Below, one piece after another: positions 33,441 through 41,371 of a stretch of DNA of 64,000 nt. This stretch comes from Flavobacteriales bacterium (GTDB lineage Bacteria > Bacteroidota > Bacteroidia > Flavobacteriales_F > PHOS-HE28), in contig CP129489.1 of the NCBI GenBank assembly GCA_030584065.1, positions 2,957,497 to 3,021,496 on the forward strand, read 5' to 3'. The notes under the pieces are model-generated. The model ran no database searches, was not told the origin of the DNA, and saw nothing but the letters and a program-made list of their open reading frames with translations. The first letter of the stretch is position 1; each line of letters begins with the position of its first letter. The translations under genes were made by a program, and so were the position numbers.

Positions 33441-36400
33441 ATGCAAGGCGACTACGAACTGCTGATATCGAAGCTCGATGCCTTCATCCGGAAGTACTAT
33501 AAGGACCGGCTGATACGCGGCGCGCTCTATGCCATAGGGCTCGTGGTCGCCGTCTTCCTGGTGGCAGCGTTGCTCGAGTACCTCGGGCGGTTCGGCACCA
33601 CGGCGCGAACACTGCTCTTCTGGGCATCAATCGCAGCGATGGCCGCCATCCTGGGCAGATTCATCGCGCAGCCCCTGTTCAAGTTGCTGCGCCTAGGACG
33701 GGTCATCTCGCATGCGGAAGCGGCGCGCATCGTGGGGGTCCATTTCGAAGAGGTGCGCGACAAGCTGCTCAACACCCTGCAACTGCAGGACATGGCGGCA
33801 TCCCAGCCCGGACAGCGCGAACTGATCGAGGCTGCGGTCGCCCAGCGAAGCCGGGAGCTGAGTCCATTGCAGTTCGTCGATGCGATTGACCTGCGGCGCA
33901 ATTCACGCCATCTCCGCCTGGCCTTGCCGCCTGTCGCCATCCTGCTGTTGCTGCTCTTCGCGGCACCGAGCCTGGTGTCCGATCCCGCCCGCAGGATCCT
34001 CCTCCACGGCCGGGAGTTCGCACCTGAAGCGCCGTTCCGATTCCGCCTGATGAACGACTCACTGGTCGTGCCCGAGGAACAGGATTTCCACCTTGTGGTC
34101 GAGGTGGCGGGGGACGCGCTGCCCAGCCAGGTGGACCTGGTCACAGGCAACGCCCGCATCCCCTTGGTGGATGAAGGCGGCGGACGCTTCTCCCACCGGT
34201 TCAGGAATGTGCGTACCGCGGTCGATTTCACGCTCTCAGCGGAAGGGTTCAGCAGCGAGCGCTTCACGCTGACCACGCGTCCGGACCCCCTTGTGCTCGA
34301 AATGGCGGTGGACCTGGACTTCCCTGGCTATCTCGGCTTGCCTCCCGAGCGCCAGCGCAGCGTCAGCGACCTCTCCGTGCCCGCCGGCACGCGCATCCGA
34401 TGGACCATCCGGGCCCGCAGCGCTGACGGGATGACGATGGCATTCGACGACACCCTCATGAGCGCGAAGCCTACGGCGGAGCGGTCGGCGTTCCGTTTCG
34501 AGCGCCGGCTGCTGCGCAGCCTGAATTACCAGGTAACACCGACCCACGAAGGCCACGAAGGCGGCACCCCCCTGCGGCACAGGGTGGAGGTCGTCCCGGA
34601 CCTCCACCCTTCCATCGCTGTGCGGTCCCGCCGCGACAGCAGTGCGCTCAAGCGCGTCTACTTCGATGGGGAGATCGGGGATGATCACGGAATCCGCAGG
34701 CTCCTCTTCCATTACCGATTCGTTCAGGGAGGGGACAGCGTTCCCGCCGATCGCCGGTCGGGATCCGAGGCCATCCCCTTCGACCCTGCTGGCCTCCGGC
34801 AGCGATTCTACCACGCGTGGGAGTTGTACGGGCTCACCATCCTCCCCGGCGACCGCGTCGAATACTGGTTCGAGGTTTGGGACAACGATGGCGTGAACGG
34901 CAGCAAGGTCACGCGCAGCGCAACGGAGGTCTTCGCCGCGCCCACGGCCAAGGAGCTCTCCGAACGGCAGGAGGCCCGCAGCGAGGCCAGCAAGGACCTG
35001 CTGCGCGAGAACATCAAGGAGGCACGGGACCTCCAGCGCCAGCTGGATGAGCTGAGGCGCGAGCTCCTCGAGAAGAAAGAGGCCGACTGGCGGGACAAAC
35101 AGCGGCTGCAGCAGGTGATGGACCGTCAACGGCAGCTTGAGCAGCGCATTGAGCGCAGCACAGAGCTGCTCCGCCAATCACTGCAGGAGCAACGCGAATT
35201 CTCCCCGCTCGACGAACGCCTGCTGGAGAAGCAGGAGCGCATCCAGGAGCTGTTCGAGAACGTGCTGAGCGAGGAGATGAAGGAGCTGTACCGGAAGGTG
35301 GAGGAGCTCATGCAGAAAGTGGACAAGGAGCAGCTCCAGGAACAGCTCCGGGAGATGAAGCTGGGGCAGGAGGATGTCGAGAAGGAGCTCGACCGTGCAT
35401 TGGAGATGCTCAAACGAATGGAGGTGGAGCAGCAGGCTGAGGACCTCGCCAACCAGCTCAAGGACCTCGCCGAGAAGCAGGAACGGCTGAGCGAGGAGAG
35501 CCGCAAGGGGGAGCGCGATGCCGAGGACCTCAAGCGCGAGCAGGATGCGCTCAACGAGGCGTTCAAGGAGCTGCGCAAGGGCATGGACGAATTGGAGCGG
35601 AAGAACGAGGCCCTGGAACAGCCCATGGACCTTCCCGATACCGACCAGCAGGAGCAGGGCATCCAGGATGATCAGCAGCAGAGCAGCGATCAGCTCAACC
35701 GCAAACAGAACCAGAAGGCCGCCGGCTCCCAGAAGCAGGCCGCAGAGAAGATGGAGCAGCTGGCCTTCCAGATGGAGAGCGCCATGCAGGCCGGTGCGCA
35801 GGAGCAGCAGGAAGAGGACATGGATGCGCTCAGGCAGCTCCTAGAGAACATCGTGGAGCTCAGCTTCGACCAGGAGACCCTGATGGCGGAGCTGGGCAGG
35901 ACCAGCGTGCGCGACCCGCGGTGGGTGCAGCATGGCCGTGATCAGCGCAAGCTGCGGGACGATGCGAAGGTCATCGAGGACTCCCTTTTCGCGCTGAGCA
36001 AGCGCGTTCCGCAGCTGCAAAGCATGGTGAACAGGGAGATGCACGCGGTGAACGACAACATGGATGAAGCCACCCGGCTGCTGGGCGAGGCGCGGGCGAA
36101 TGAGCGGTTCAAGCCCATGGCGGCAGACAAGCAGCAGCACGCCATGACCTCCCTCAACAACCTGGCCCTCCTGCTCGACGAGGCCCTGCAGCAGATGATG
36201 CAGCAGATGAATGCCCAGAGCAAGCCCGGGAGCGGCAATTGCAGCAAGCCCGGCAGCAATCCCAGCCCGGGTCAGGGCAACAAGTCGGGCATGGCCAAGA
36301 TGCGCGCTCAGCAGGAAGCCCTGCAGAAGCAGCTGGAGCAGATGCGGAAATCCTTGGAGGAAGGGCGCAAGAAAGGCGAGAAGCCCGGACAACAGAGCCC

Positions 36401-36851
36401 CGGAGGCTCTGGGCTTCCGGGCATGAGCCAGCAGCTCGCCCAACTCGCAGCGCAGCAGGCAGCCATCCGGAAGGAGATGCAGCGCATCTCGCAGGAGCTC
36501 AACAAGGATGGCAGCGGAGCCGGCAACGAGCTCAACAAGCTCGCCCAGCAGATGGAGCAGCAGGAAAGGGACATCGTGAACAAGAGCATCACACCGGAGA
36601 CCATCAGGAGGCAGCAGGACATCCTGACGCGGCTCCTAGAGCACGAGAAGGCCGAACGGGAACGGGAGCTCGACCAGAAGCGCACGAGCAATGAGGGGCG
36701 AGAACAGCCCCCCGTCGATCCGGCGCGCGCCTTCGAGATGCAACGTCGCAAGGCGCGCGAAGCGGAGCTTCTCCGCACGGTCCCTCCGGGCCTCAAACCC
36801 TATTACAGGGATCGGGTGAATGGCTATTTCGGTACTTTTGACCGACCCTGA
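33441..36851 (+). CDS. DUF4175 family membrane protein with very long coiled coil
   Basis: 1136 residues. Hydrophobic segments at about 27-48 (ALYAIGLVVAVFLVAALLEY), 56-76 and 155-175 (LALPPVAILLLLLFAAPSL) anchor it in the membrane. A beta-rich domain (about 200-480) follows with YWFEVWDNDGVNGSKVTRS at its end. From about 500 to 1100 it is almost entirely charged, Gln/Glu/Lys-rich coiled coil (many blocks like EKQERLSEESRKGERDAED), broken by a Gly/Pro/Ser-rich linker near 925-945. The start at 33441 avoids an upstream TTG inside the promoter motif. The family is common in Bacteroidota beside ybeY/mnmG and its function is unknown to me. Confidence 0.88.
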   Translation: MQGDYELLISKLDAFIRKYYKDRLIRGALYAIGLVVAVFLVAALLEYLGRFGTTARTLLFWASIAAMAAILGRFIAQPLFKLLRLGRVISHAEAARIVGVHFEEVRDKLLNTLQLQDMAASQPGQRELIEAAVAQRSRELSPLQFVDAIDLRRNSRHLRLALPPVAILLLLLFAAPSLVSDPARRILLHGREFAPEAPFRFRLMNDSLVVPEEQDFHLVVEVAGDALPSQVDLVTGNARIPLVDEGGGRFSHRFRNVRTAVDFTLSAEGFSSERFTLTTRPDPLVLEMAVDLDFPGYLGLPPERQRSVSDLSVPAGTRIRWTIRARSADGMTMAFDDTLMSAKPTAERSAFRFERRLLRSLNYQVTPTHEGHEGGTPLRHRVEVVPDLHPSIAVRSRRDSSALKRVYFDGEIGDDHGIRRLLFHYRFVQGGDSVPADRRSGSEAIPFDPAGLRQRFYHAWELYGLTILPGDRVEYWFEVWDNDGVNGSKVTRSATEVFAAPTAKELSERQEARSEASKDLLRENIKEARDLQRQLDELRRELLEKKEADWRDKQRLQQVMDRQRQLEQRIERSTELLRQSLQEQREFSPLDERLLEKQERIQELFENVLSEEMKELYRKVEELMQKVDKEQLQEQLREMKLGQEDVEKELDRALEMLKRMEVEQQAEDLANQLKDLAEKQERLSEESRKGERDAEDLKREQDALNEAFKELRKGMDELERKNEALEQPMDLPDTDQQEQGIQDDQQQSSDQLNRKQNQKAAGSQKQAAEKMEQLAFQMESAMQAGAQEQQEEDMDALRQLLENIVELSFDQETLMAELGRTSVRDPRWVQHGRDQRKLRDDAKVIEDSLFALSKRVPQLQSMVNREMHAVNDNMDEATRLLGEARANERFKPMAADKQQHAMTSLNNLALLLDEALQQMMQQMNAQSKPGSGNCSKPGSNPSPGQGNKSGMAKMRAQQEALQKQLEQMRKSLEEGRKKGEKPGQQSPGGSGLPGMSQQLAQLAAQQAAIRKEMQRISQELNKDGSGAGNELNKLAQQMEQQERDIVNKSITPETIRRQQDILTRLLEHEKAERERELDQKRTSNEGREQPPVDPARAFEMQRRKAREAELLRTVPPGLKPYYRDRVNGYFGTFDRP
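36833..36840 (+). promoter_or_regulatory. -7 element for the anti-sigma-type ATPase gene
   Basis: TACTTTTG, exact match to TAnnTTTG, inside the 3' end of the DUF4175 gene and 16 nt before the ATG at 36857. Confidence 0.5.
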
Positions 36852-36856
36852 CCACC

Positions 36857-37294
36857 ATGGCGGCCCTGATTGAAGAATCGGCGCTCACCGAGCGCATAGA
36901 GTTCCCCGCGAAGGCCGAGAACATTGCTCTCGCGGAAAAGCTCATCGACGAGGCCTGTTCGCGCTACAGCGTGCATGAGAGCCGCTACGGCAACATCCTG
37001 ATCGCCCTCACCGAGGCCGTGAACAACGCCATCCACCATGGCAACGGGCTGGACCCCTCAAAGAGCGTCACGCTGGGCTACCAGGCCACGGACGATCAGA
37101 TCATCTTCGTGGTCCGTGACGAAGGCGCTGGTTTCGACTATCAGCACCTGCCCGACCCCACGGACCCGCAGAACCTGGAGAAACCCCACGGGCGCGGCGT
37201 CTTCCTCATGCGGGCATTGGCCGACGCCGTGGAGTTCTCCGACAATGGCGCCACGGTGGCCATGTCTTTCAGCAGGAGCCCCGCACAGGAATAG
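36857..37294 (+). CDS. Anti-sigma-factor-like ATP-binding protein (RsbW-type HATPase)
   Basis: 145 residues, a stand-alone GHKL ATPase domain. N box LIALTEAVNNAIHHGNGLDP (about 47-66), G1 box VVRDEGAGFDYQHLPDPTDP (about 85-104), G2-like PHGRGVFLMRALADAV. This is the serine-kinase fold of partner-switching regulators (RsbW, SpoIIAB), which phosphorylate an STAS antagonist and bind a sigma factor; in many Bacteroidota the partners are not adjacent, and no STAS or sigma gene is seen nearby. The SpoIIE-type phosphatase at 60117 could act in the same kind of pathway, but that link is inference. Starts 5 nt after the DUF4175 stop. Confidence 0.86.
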   Translation: MAALIEESALTERIEFPAKAENIALAEKLIDEACSRYSVHESRYGNILIALTEAVNNAIHHGNGLDPSKSVTLGYQATDDQIIFVVRDEGAGFDYQHLPDPTDPQNLEKPHGRGVFLMRALADAVEFSDNGATVAMSFSRSPAQE

Positions 37295-37305
37295 GCCGTT
37301 GTGCG

Positions 37306-37716
37306 ATGATCACCTTCATGGCCCGCGGCGTGCCCAATGCGTACCGTGACCGGATGCGGCTGCGTGCCTGGCTCGAACGCGTGGCCAAGGGACACGGACA
37401 CGGCATCAATGATCTCGCATTCGTGCTGATGAGCGATGCTGAGCTGCGCTCCTACAACCGCCGCTATCTGGGTCACGATTACCATACTGACGTCATCACC
37501 TTCGACGGTCAGACCGGAACCGGCCTCAGCGGCGATGTGCTGATGAGCATCCATCGCATTCGTTACAATGCGAAGCACTACGGCGTACCGATTCAGCAGG
37601 AGCTTCGTCGCGTCATGGTGCACGGGCTGCTGCATCTGCTCGGCCATACCGATTCCACCGATGGGGAAAGGGCGGCGATGAAGGCCCAGGAGGACAAGTG
37701 GCTCATGCTCTATTGA
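37306..37716 (+). CDS. ybeY: Endoribonuclease YbeY (16S rRNA maturation)
   Basis: 136 residues. Zinc-dependent RNase for 16S rRNA 3' processing and ribosome quality control. Conserved LNRRYLGHDYHTDVITF-type segment (here YNRRYLGHDYHTDVITFDG, about 50-68), SGDVLMSIHRI and the metal site VMVHGLLHLLGHTDSTDGER. Two zinc ligands are clear (H106, H110); the third position of the H-x3-H-x5-H motif is an Asp (D116), which I believe is usual in Bacteroidota copies. Placed 11 nt after the ATPase gene and followed by a strong hairpin. Confidence 0.94.
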   Translation: MITFMARGVPNAYRDRMRLRAWLERVAKGHGHGINDLAFVLMSDAELRSYNRRYLGHDYHTDVITFDGQTGTGLSGDVLMSIHRIRYNAKHYGVPIQQELRRVMVHGLLHLLGHTDSTDGERAAMKAQEDKWLMLY

Positions 37717-37731
37717 GTCCCGAGCAAAGCA

Positions 37732-37759
37732 GAAGCCCCGCTCATTCCAGCGGGGCTTC
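37732..37759. terminator. Bidirectional terminator between ybeY and a convergent gene
   Basis: Perfect 11-bp stem GAAGCCCCGCT / AGCGGGGCTTC with loop CATTCC. It lies between two convergent stop codons (37716 and 37777). T-runs are short on both sides. Confidence 0.75.
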
Positions 37760-37776
37760 CATCTCATGCGTTTCAA

Positions 37777-38163
37777 TCAGCGCTTGGCCTTCCTCTCCTC
37801 CACAATAGCCAGTGCATTCTTCCGCACAGCTTCGGCCTTGGCCTTGATTTCGGTCCACTGAGCGGCATCTCCGGTGTTCACCGTGCTGAGCATGCCCTCC
37901 AGTTGTGCAAGAACAGTGGTCATGCGCTCGCGCATTGCGGTTTGCTCGGGGGTCGCCTTCGTGGCATCCGGACCTACCTCACGCCCCAAATGGGCGAGGT
38001 CCTGGCTGAGGATGCCGTAGGCCTCCTTGAGTTGAGCGCTAACCGCGCGCACCTCCTCTTGGGCCACCACGGACGCGTCAGCCTTCACCGGAGTAACGCC
38101 GCTCTGTGCGAAAAGGGTACTGCCGCTCATGGCGAGTACCGCCGTCAGAATAATCTGCTTCAT
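37777..38163 (-). CDS. Small exported helical protein, unknown function
   Basis: 128 residues with signal peptide (MKQIILTAVLAMSGSTLFAQ). The mature part is about 108 residues, predominantly helical and charged (EEVRAVSAQLKEAYGILSQD, AMRERMTTVLAQLEGML, IKAKAEAVRKNALAIVEERK), without cysteines or known motifs. Probably a small periplasmic protein. The start at 38163 begins the signal peptide. Single gene, convergent with ybeY through the shared hairpin and divergent from mnmG (155-bp gap). Confidence 0.72.
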   Translation of the reverse strand: MKQIILTAVLAMSGSTLFAQSGVTPVKADASVVAQEEVRAVSAQLKEAYGILSQDLAHLGREVGPDATKATPEQTAMRERMTTVLAQLEGMLSTVNTGDAAQWTEIKAKAEAVRKNALAIVEERKAKR

Positions 38164-38318
38164 CGTGTTCACTATTGGGGTTGATGGGTTGGCCGAAGGT
38201 CGGCAAATTCCTGCATGGCTATCCGTCCTGGGCTTTTGATGGACGCACCTGACACGCCCTCGGTTGCCCGCTGGCTCAACCATGCCGTTTCTTTGCGGGC
38301 TTTCCCTCATCAAACAGC

Positions 38319-40208
38319 ATGCCCACGCGCGAGCCTTATGATGTAATCGTAGTCGGTGGCGGGCATGCCGGGTGCGAAGCTGCAGCGGCCGCAGCGAACC
38401 TCGGCTCCAAAGTGCTGATGGTGACCATGAACATGGGCGTCATCGGTCAAATGAGCTGCAATCCGGCCATGGGCGGCGTTGCTAAGGGTCAGATTATCAG
38501 GGAGATAGACGCCATCGGTGGTTACAGCGGCATCGTTAGCGATCGCAGTGCGGTGCAGTTCCGCATGCTGAACCGCAGCAAGGGGCCGGCCATGTGGAGC
38601 CCTCGTACGCAGAACGACCGGATGCTATTCGCGTGGGAGTGGCGCAAGTCCTTAGAGGGCATCCCCAATGTTCACTTCCTGCAGGAGAGCGTGGTTCGGC
38701 TCCTGACCACTGCGGGTCCCGCCCCAAAGGTCCGAGGCATCGTAACCAGCATGGGTGCGAGCATAAGCTCGCATGCGGTGGTGCTCACCAGCGGCACCTT
38801 CATGAACGGTGTAATGCACATCGGCGAGCGGCAGATCGGCGGAGGCCGCGCCGGCGAGAAGGCCAGCCATGGGATAACCGAACAGCTCGTCGAGCTTGGT
38901 TTCTCGGCAGGCCGCATGAAGACCGGCACCCCTCCACGTGTGGATGGCCGTAGCCTCGATTACCGCCAAATGGAGGAACAGCCCGGAGATGAGCGTCCTG
39001 GAAAATTCAGCTTCTCGGATGCCACCCAGCCGTTGGCCCGTCAACTCAGCTGCTGGATGACCTACACGAGCCCCGAAGTCCATGACATCCTTCGAACCGG
39101 ATTCGATCGAAGCCCGATGTTCAGCGGCCGAATCAAAGGGGTGGGGCCCCGATATTGCCCTAGCATTGAAGACAAGATTGATCGTTTTGCCGACAAGGAC
39201 CGGCACCAAGTATTCGTGGAGCCCGAGGGGTGGGACACCGTTGAAACGTACATCAACGGGTTCAGCACCAGTCTGCCGGAAGAGGTGCAGGTAGAAGCCC
39301 TGCGACGTATCCCGGGCTTCGCGCAAGCGCGTCTTTTCCGCCCTGGATATGCGGTGGAATACGATTACTTCCCCCCCACTCAGCTTCTGCCAACCCTGGA
39401 GACGAAGCTCATTGATGGTCTCTACTTCGCTGGCCAGATTAATGGAACAACCGGCTATGAAGAGGCCGCTTGCCAAGGCTTGATGGCAGGGATTAATGCC
39501 CACCTCAAGCAGAAAGAGAAAGAGCCCTTCATCCTTCGAAGGGACGAGGCTTACATCGGGGTGCTGATTGATGATTTGATTACCAAGGGCACGGACGAGC
39601 CCTACAGAATGTTCACCAGCCGGGCGGAGTACCGCATCCTGCTGCGACAGGATAATGCCGATTTGCGCCTGACCCCCCGCTCCCATGCGATGGGCTTAGC
39701 CGATGATGACCGAATGCGGCGAGTGGAGTTCAAACAGAAGCATGTACGGGACTTGGTTGCGGCCATGCGACGCGAAAGTGTCCATCCCGACGATGCAAAC
39801 AATCTCCTCGTTCCACGTGGAACATCGCCCTTGAAACAGAAGGTGAAGCTTTACGACATTCTGCTTCGTCCACAGGTTCGGTTCATGGATCTGCCTGGGC
39901 TCTCCAAGCCCATTGAAGAACTAACAGCAGCATTGGGCGCTCTCCAAGAAGAGGTGGTCGAACAGGTCGAAATCGACGTGAAATACGAAGGCTACCTCAG
40001 TAAGGAGCGCGAAATGGCGGACCGCCTCGGGCAATTGGATTCGGTTCCCCTTGACCCCGAGATGGACTACACGCGCTTAAGCTCGCTTTCGTTCGAAGCA
40101 CGCCAGAAGCTGCAACAGGTACGACCGAGCACCATGGGACAGGCATCCAGAATAAGTGGGGTGTCGCCAGCCGACCTGAGCGTGCTCCTGATTTACCTCG
40201 GACGATAA
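38319..40208 (+). CDS. mnmG: tRNA uridine-5-carboxymethylaminomethyl modification enzyme MnmG (GidA)
   Basis: 629 residues. With MnmE it installs the cmnm5 group on wobble uridine 34 using FAD, NADH and methylene-THF. FAD motif VIVVGGGHAGCEAAAAAANL (about 9-28), CNPAMGGVAKGQI with the conserved cysteine, second dinucleotide region HAVVLTSGTFMNGVMHIGER, GLYFAGQINGTTGYEEAACQ and a complete C-terminal MnmE-binding helical domain. The gene is about 54% G+C in sampled lines, clearly lower than the about 65% of genes such as hmgA. A parS-like palindrome is embedded at 39809-39824, encoding part of LLVPRGTSPLK. mnmG commonly lies near oriC in bacteria. Confidence 0.97.
   Translation: MPTREPYDVIVVGGGHAGCEAAAAAANLGSKVLMVTMNMGVIGQMSCNPAMGGVAKGQIIREIDAIGGYSGIVSDRSAVQFRMLNRSKGPAMWSPRTQNDRMLFAWEWRKSLEGIPNVHFLQESVVRLLTTAGPAPKVRGIVTSMGASISSHAVVLTSGTFMNGVMHIGERQIGGGRAGEKASHGITEQLVELGFSAGRMKTGTPPRVDGRSLDYRQMEEQPGDERPGKFSFSDATQPLARQLSCWMTYTSPEVHDILRTGFDRSPMFSGRIKGVGPRYCPSIEDKIDRFADKDRHQVFVEPEGWDTVETYINGFSTSLPEEVQVEALRRIPGFAQARLFRPGYAVEYDYFPPTQLLPTLETKLIDGLYFAGQINGTTGYEEAACQGLMAGINAHLKQKEKEPFILRRDEAYIGVLIDDLITKGTDEPYRMFTSRAEYRILLRQDNADLRLTPRSHAMGLADDDRMRRVEFKQKHVRDLVAAMRRESVHPDDANNLLVPRGTSPLKQKVKLYDILLRPQVRFMDLPGLSKPIEELTAALGALQEEVVEQVEIDVKYEGYLSKEREMADRLGQLDSVPLDPEMDYTRLSSLSFEARQKLQQVRPSTMGQASRISGVSPADLSVLLIYLGR
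39809..39824. other. parS-like site inside mnmG
   Basis: CGTTCCACGTGGAACA: the inner 14 bases are a perfect palindrome GTTCCACGTGGAAC that fits the parS consensus GTTnCACGTGnAAC; only the first outer base differs from the 16-mer TGTTnCACGTGnAACA. ParB-family proteins nucleate on this sequence. Second copy at 40218. Confidence 0.8.
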
Positions 40209-40217
40209 CACCAACCC

Positions 40218-40233
40218 CGTTCCACGTGGAACA
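40218..40233. other. parS-like site covering the methyltransferase start codon
   Basis: Same 16 bases as the site in mnmG (CGTTCCACGTGGAACA), 409 bp downstream. The GTG start codon of the next gene (40226-40228) lies in the middle of the palindrome. parAB genes are not in this window. Confidence 0.8.
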
Positions 40234-41128
40234 TCCACTTGATTCCGCTCCCGCTGCATGCCCGATATGCGGGTCATCCAGCACTCGGAAAGTCCTCGAC
40301 GTGGTGGACTTCCACCATTCCCAAGAGCGATTCCATCTGCTCGATTGCACCACGTGCGGCTTTAGGATGACCTTTCCTCAGCCCAAGGGGTCGAGCATGG
40401 GCCGCTACTATGCCTCCAGCGAATACCTCTCACATGAGTCCGCCGGAAAATCACTCACAGCAGCCATCTACCGTACCGTCCGTTCAGCCAGGCTTGCCAC
40501 AAAGCATAAGCTCATCAGAGGCTTTGCACCATCAGGACGACTCCTGGACGTAGGCTGCGGAACGGGGGAACTCATCGCCTTCCTGGCTACCAAAGGCTAT
40601 GCGGTCGAGGGTGTAGAGCCTGGTTCCAAAGCGAGTGCCCGGGCCAAGCAAAACCATCTGCTCAAGGTGTCCCCGAGCCTCGAAGACATCCCATTGCAGG
40701 AGCAGTTCCAATGCATCACGCTCTGGCACGTGCTCGAGCATCTTCCCGACCTCCAGGGTTCATTCAAACGCCTGAACGCATTGCTCGCACCGAACGGCTA
40801 CCTGTTCGTTGCAGTTCCCGACCGCTCAAGCTGGGACGCCCAGCACTATGGCCCATACTGGGCCGCCTGGGATGTGCCGCGCCACCTGTGGCACTTCCGA
40901 CAACGCGATGTTCATCAGCTTCTCCAAGCCCACGGCTTTACCCTCGTCCGGACCAATCGAATGTGGCTGGATGCCTATTATATAGCCCTACTGAGTGAAC
41001 AGTATCGAGGAACACCGAAGTGGCTCCGGTGGGTCTTGGCCACGCTAATCGGAACCTTGTCAAATCTGTGCGCTTGGATACAGAACCGCCCATCTTCTAG
41101 CACGCTCTACATCGCCCAGAAGACATAG
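40226..41128 (+). CDS. Class I SAM-dependent methyltransferase with N-terminal zinc-ribbon-like motif
   Basis: 300 residues. Starts with CPICGS (about 13-18), paired later with LLDCTTCGF (about 39-47), a likely zinc site, followed by MTFPQPKGSSMGRYYASSEY as seen in many surface-glycan or hopanoid-type methyltransferases. SAM motif I is RLLDVGCGTGELIAFL (about 110-125), with EGVEPG as the acidic loop and ITLWHVLEHLPDLQGSF as motif IV region. C-terminal hydrophobic stretch (WLRWVLATLIGTLSNLCAWI) may associate with the membrane. GTG at 40226 is the only start available before CPICG and lies within the parS palindrome. Substrate unknown. Confidence 0.83.
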   Translation: MEHPLDSAPAACPICGSSSTRKVLDVVDFHHSQERFHLLDCTTCGFRMTFPQPKGSSMGRYYASSEYLSHESAGKSLTAAIYRTVRSARLATKHKLIRGFAPSGRLLDVGCGTGELIAFLATKGYAVEGVEPGSKASARAKQNHLLKVSPSLEDIPLQEQFQCITLWHVLEHLPDLQGSFKRLNALLAPNGYLFVAVPDRSSWDAQHYGPYWAAWDVPRHLWHFRQRDVHQLLQAHGFTLVRTNRMWLDAYYIALLSEQYRGTPKWLRWVLATLIGTLSNLCAWIQNRPSSSTLYIAQKT

Positions 41129-41371
41129 CCTCAGCAAGCTTGTTCTTATCGCCCCTGCCGGGATTTATCCCCCTCTGTCGTGGTCAGGTAAACACACACA
41201 TGAATCACCCATCCTGAGTAAAATCTCAGCGCCCTCTGCAATCTTGTTAATATTCCTGATTATCAGGGGTTTAACCCCTTAGCCGCACTGCGGTGTGCCC
41301 CGCCGAACTGACGGCAACCAGTACCAGGGCGGGATAGAATACCTTTGCCCCCCAAGAACAGATGTGACCCC
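41129..41371. other. AT-richer intergenic region with overlapping dyads upstream of ALDH7
   Basis: 243 bp without a gene, lower in G+C than its flanks. It holds a 13-bp dyad CCTGATTATCAGG (41255-41267) overlapping a second, GGGGTTTAACCCC (41266-41278), and three TTATC starts that are poor DnaA-box matches. The promoter motif TACCTTTG lies at its end. Possibly an operator or terminator region. Confidence 0.4.
41340..41347 (+). promoter_or_regulatory. -7 element for the ALDH7 gene
   Basis: TACCTTTG, exact match to TAnnTTTG, 24 nt before the ATG at 41372. Confidence 0.6.

Noticed and set aside
37306..37716. Inactivated YbeY because the third zinc ligand is Asp instead of His
   Set aside because: I recall the same substitution in other Bacteroidota copies and the rest of the protein is intact.
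41147..41265. DnaA boxes (three TTATC starts) as proof of oriC
   Set aside because: None matches TTATnCACA beyond the first five bases; kept only as a weak possibility beside the parS sites.
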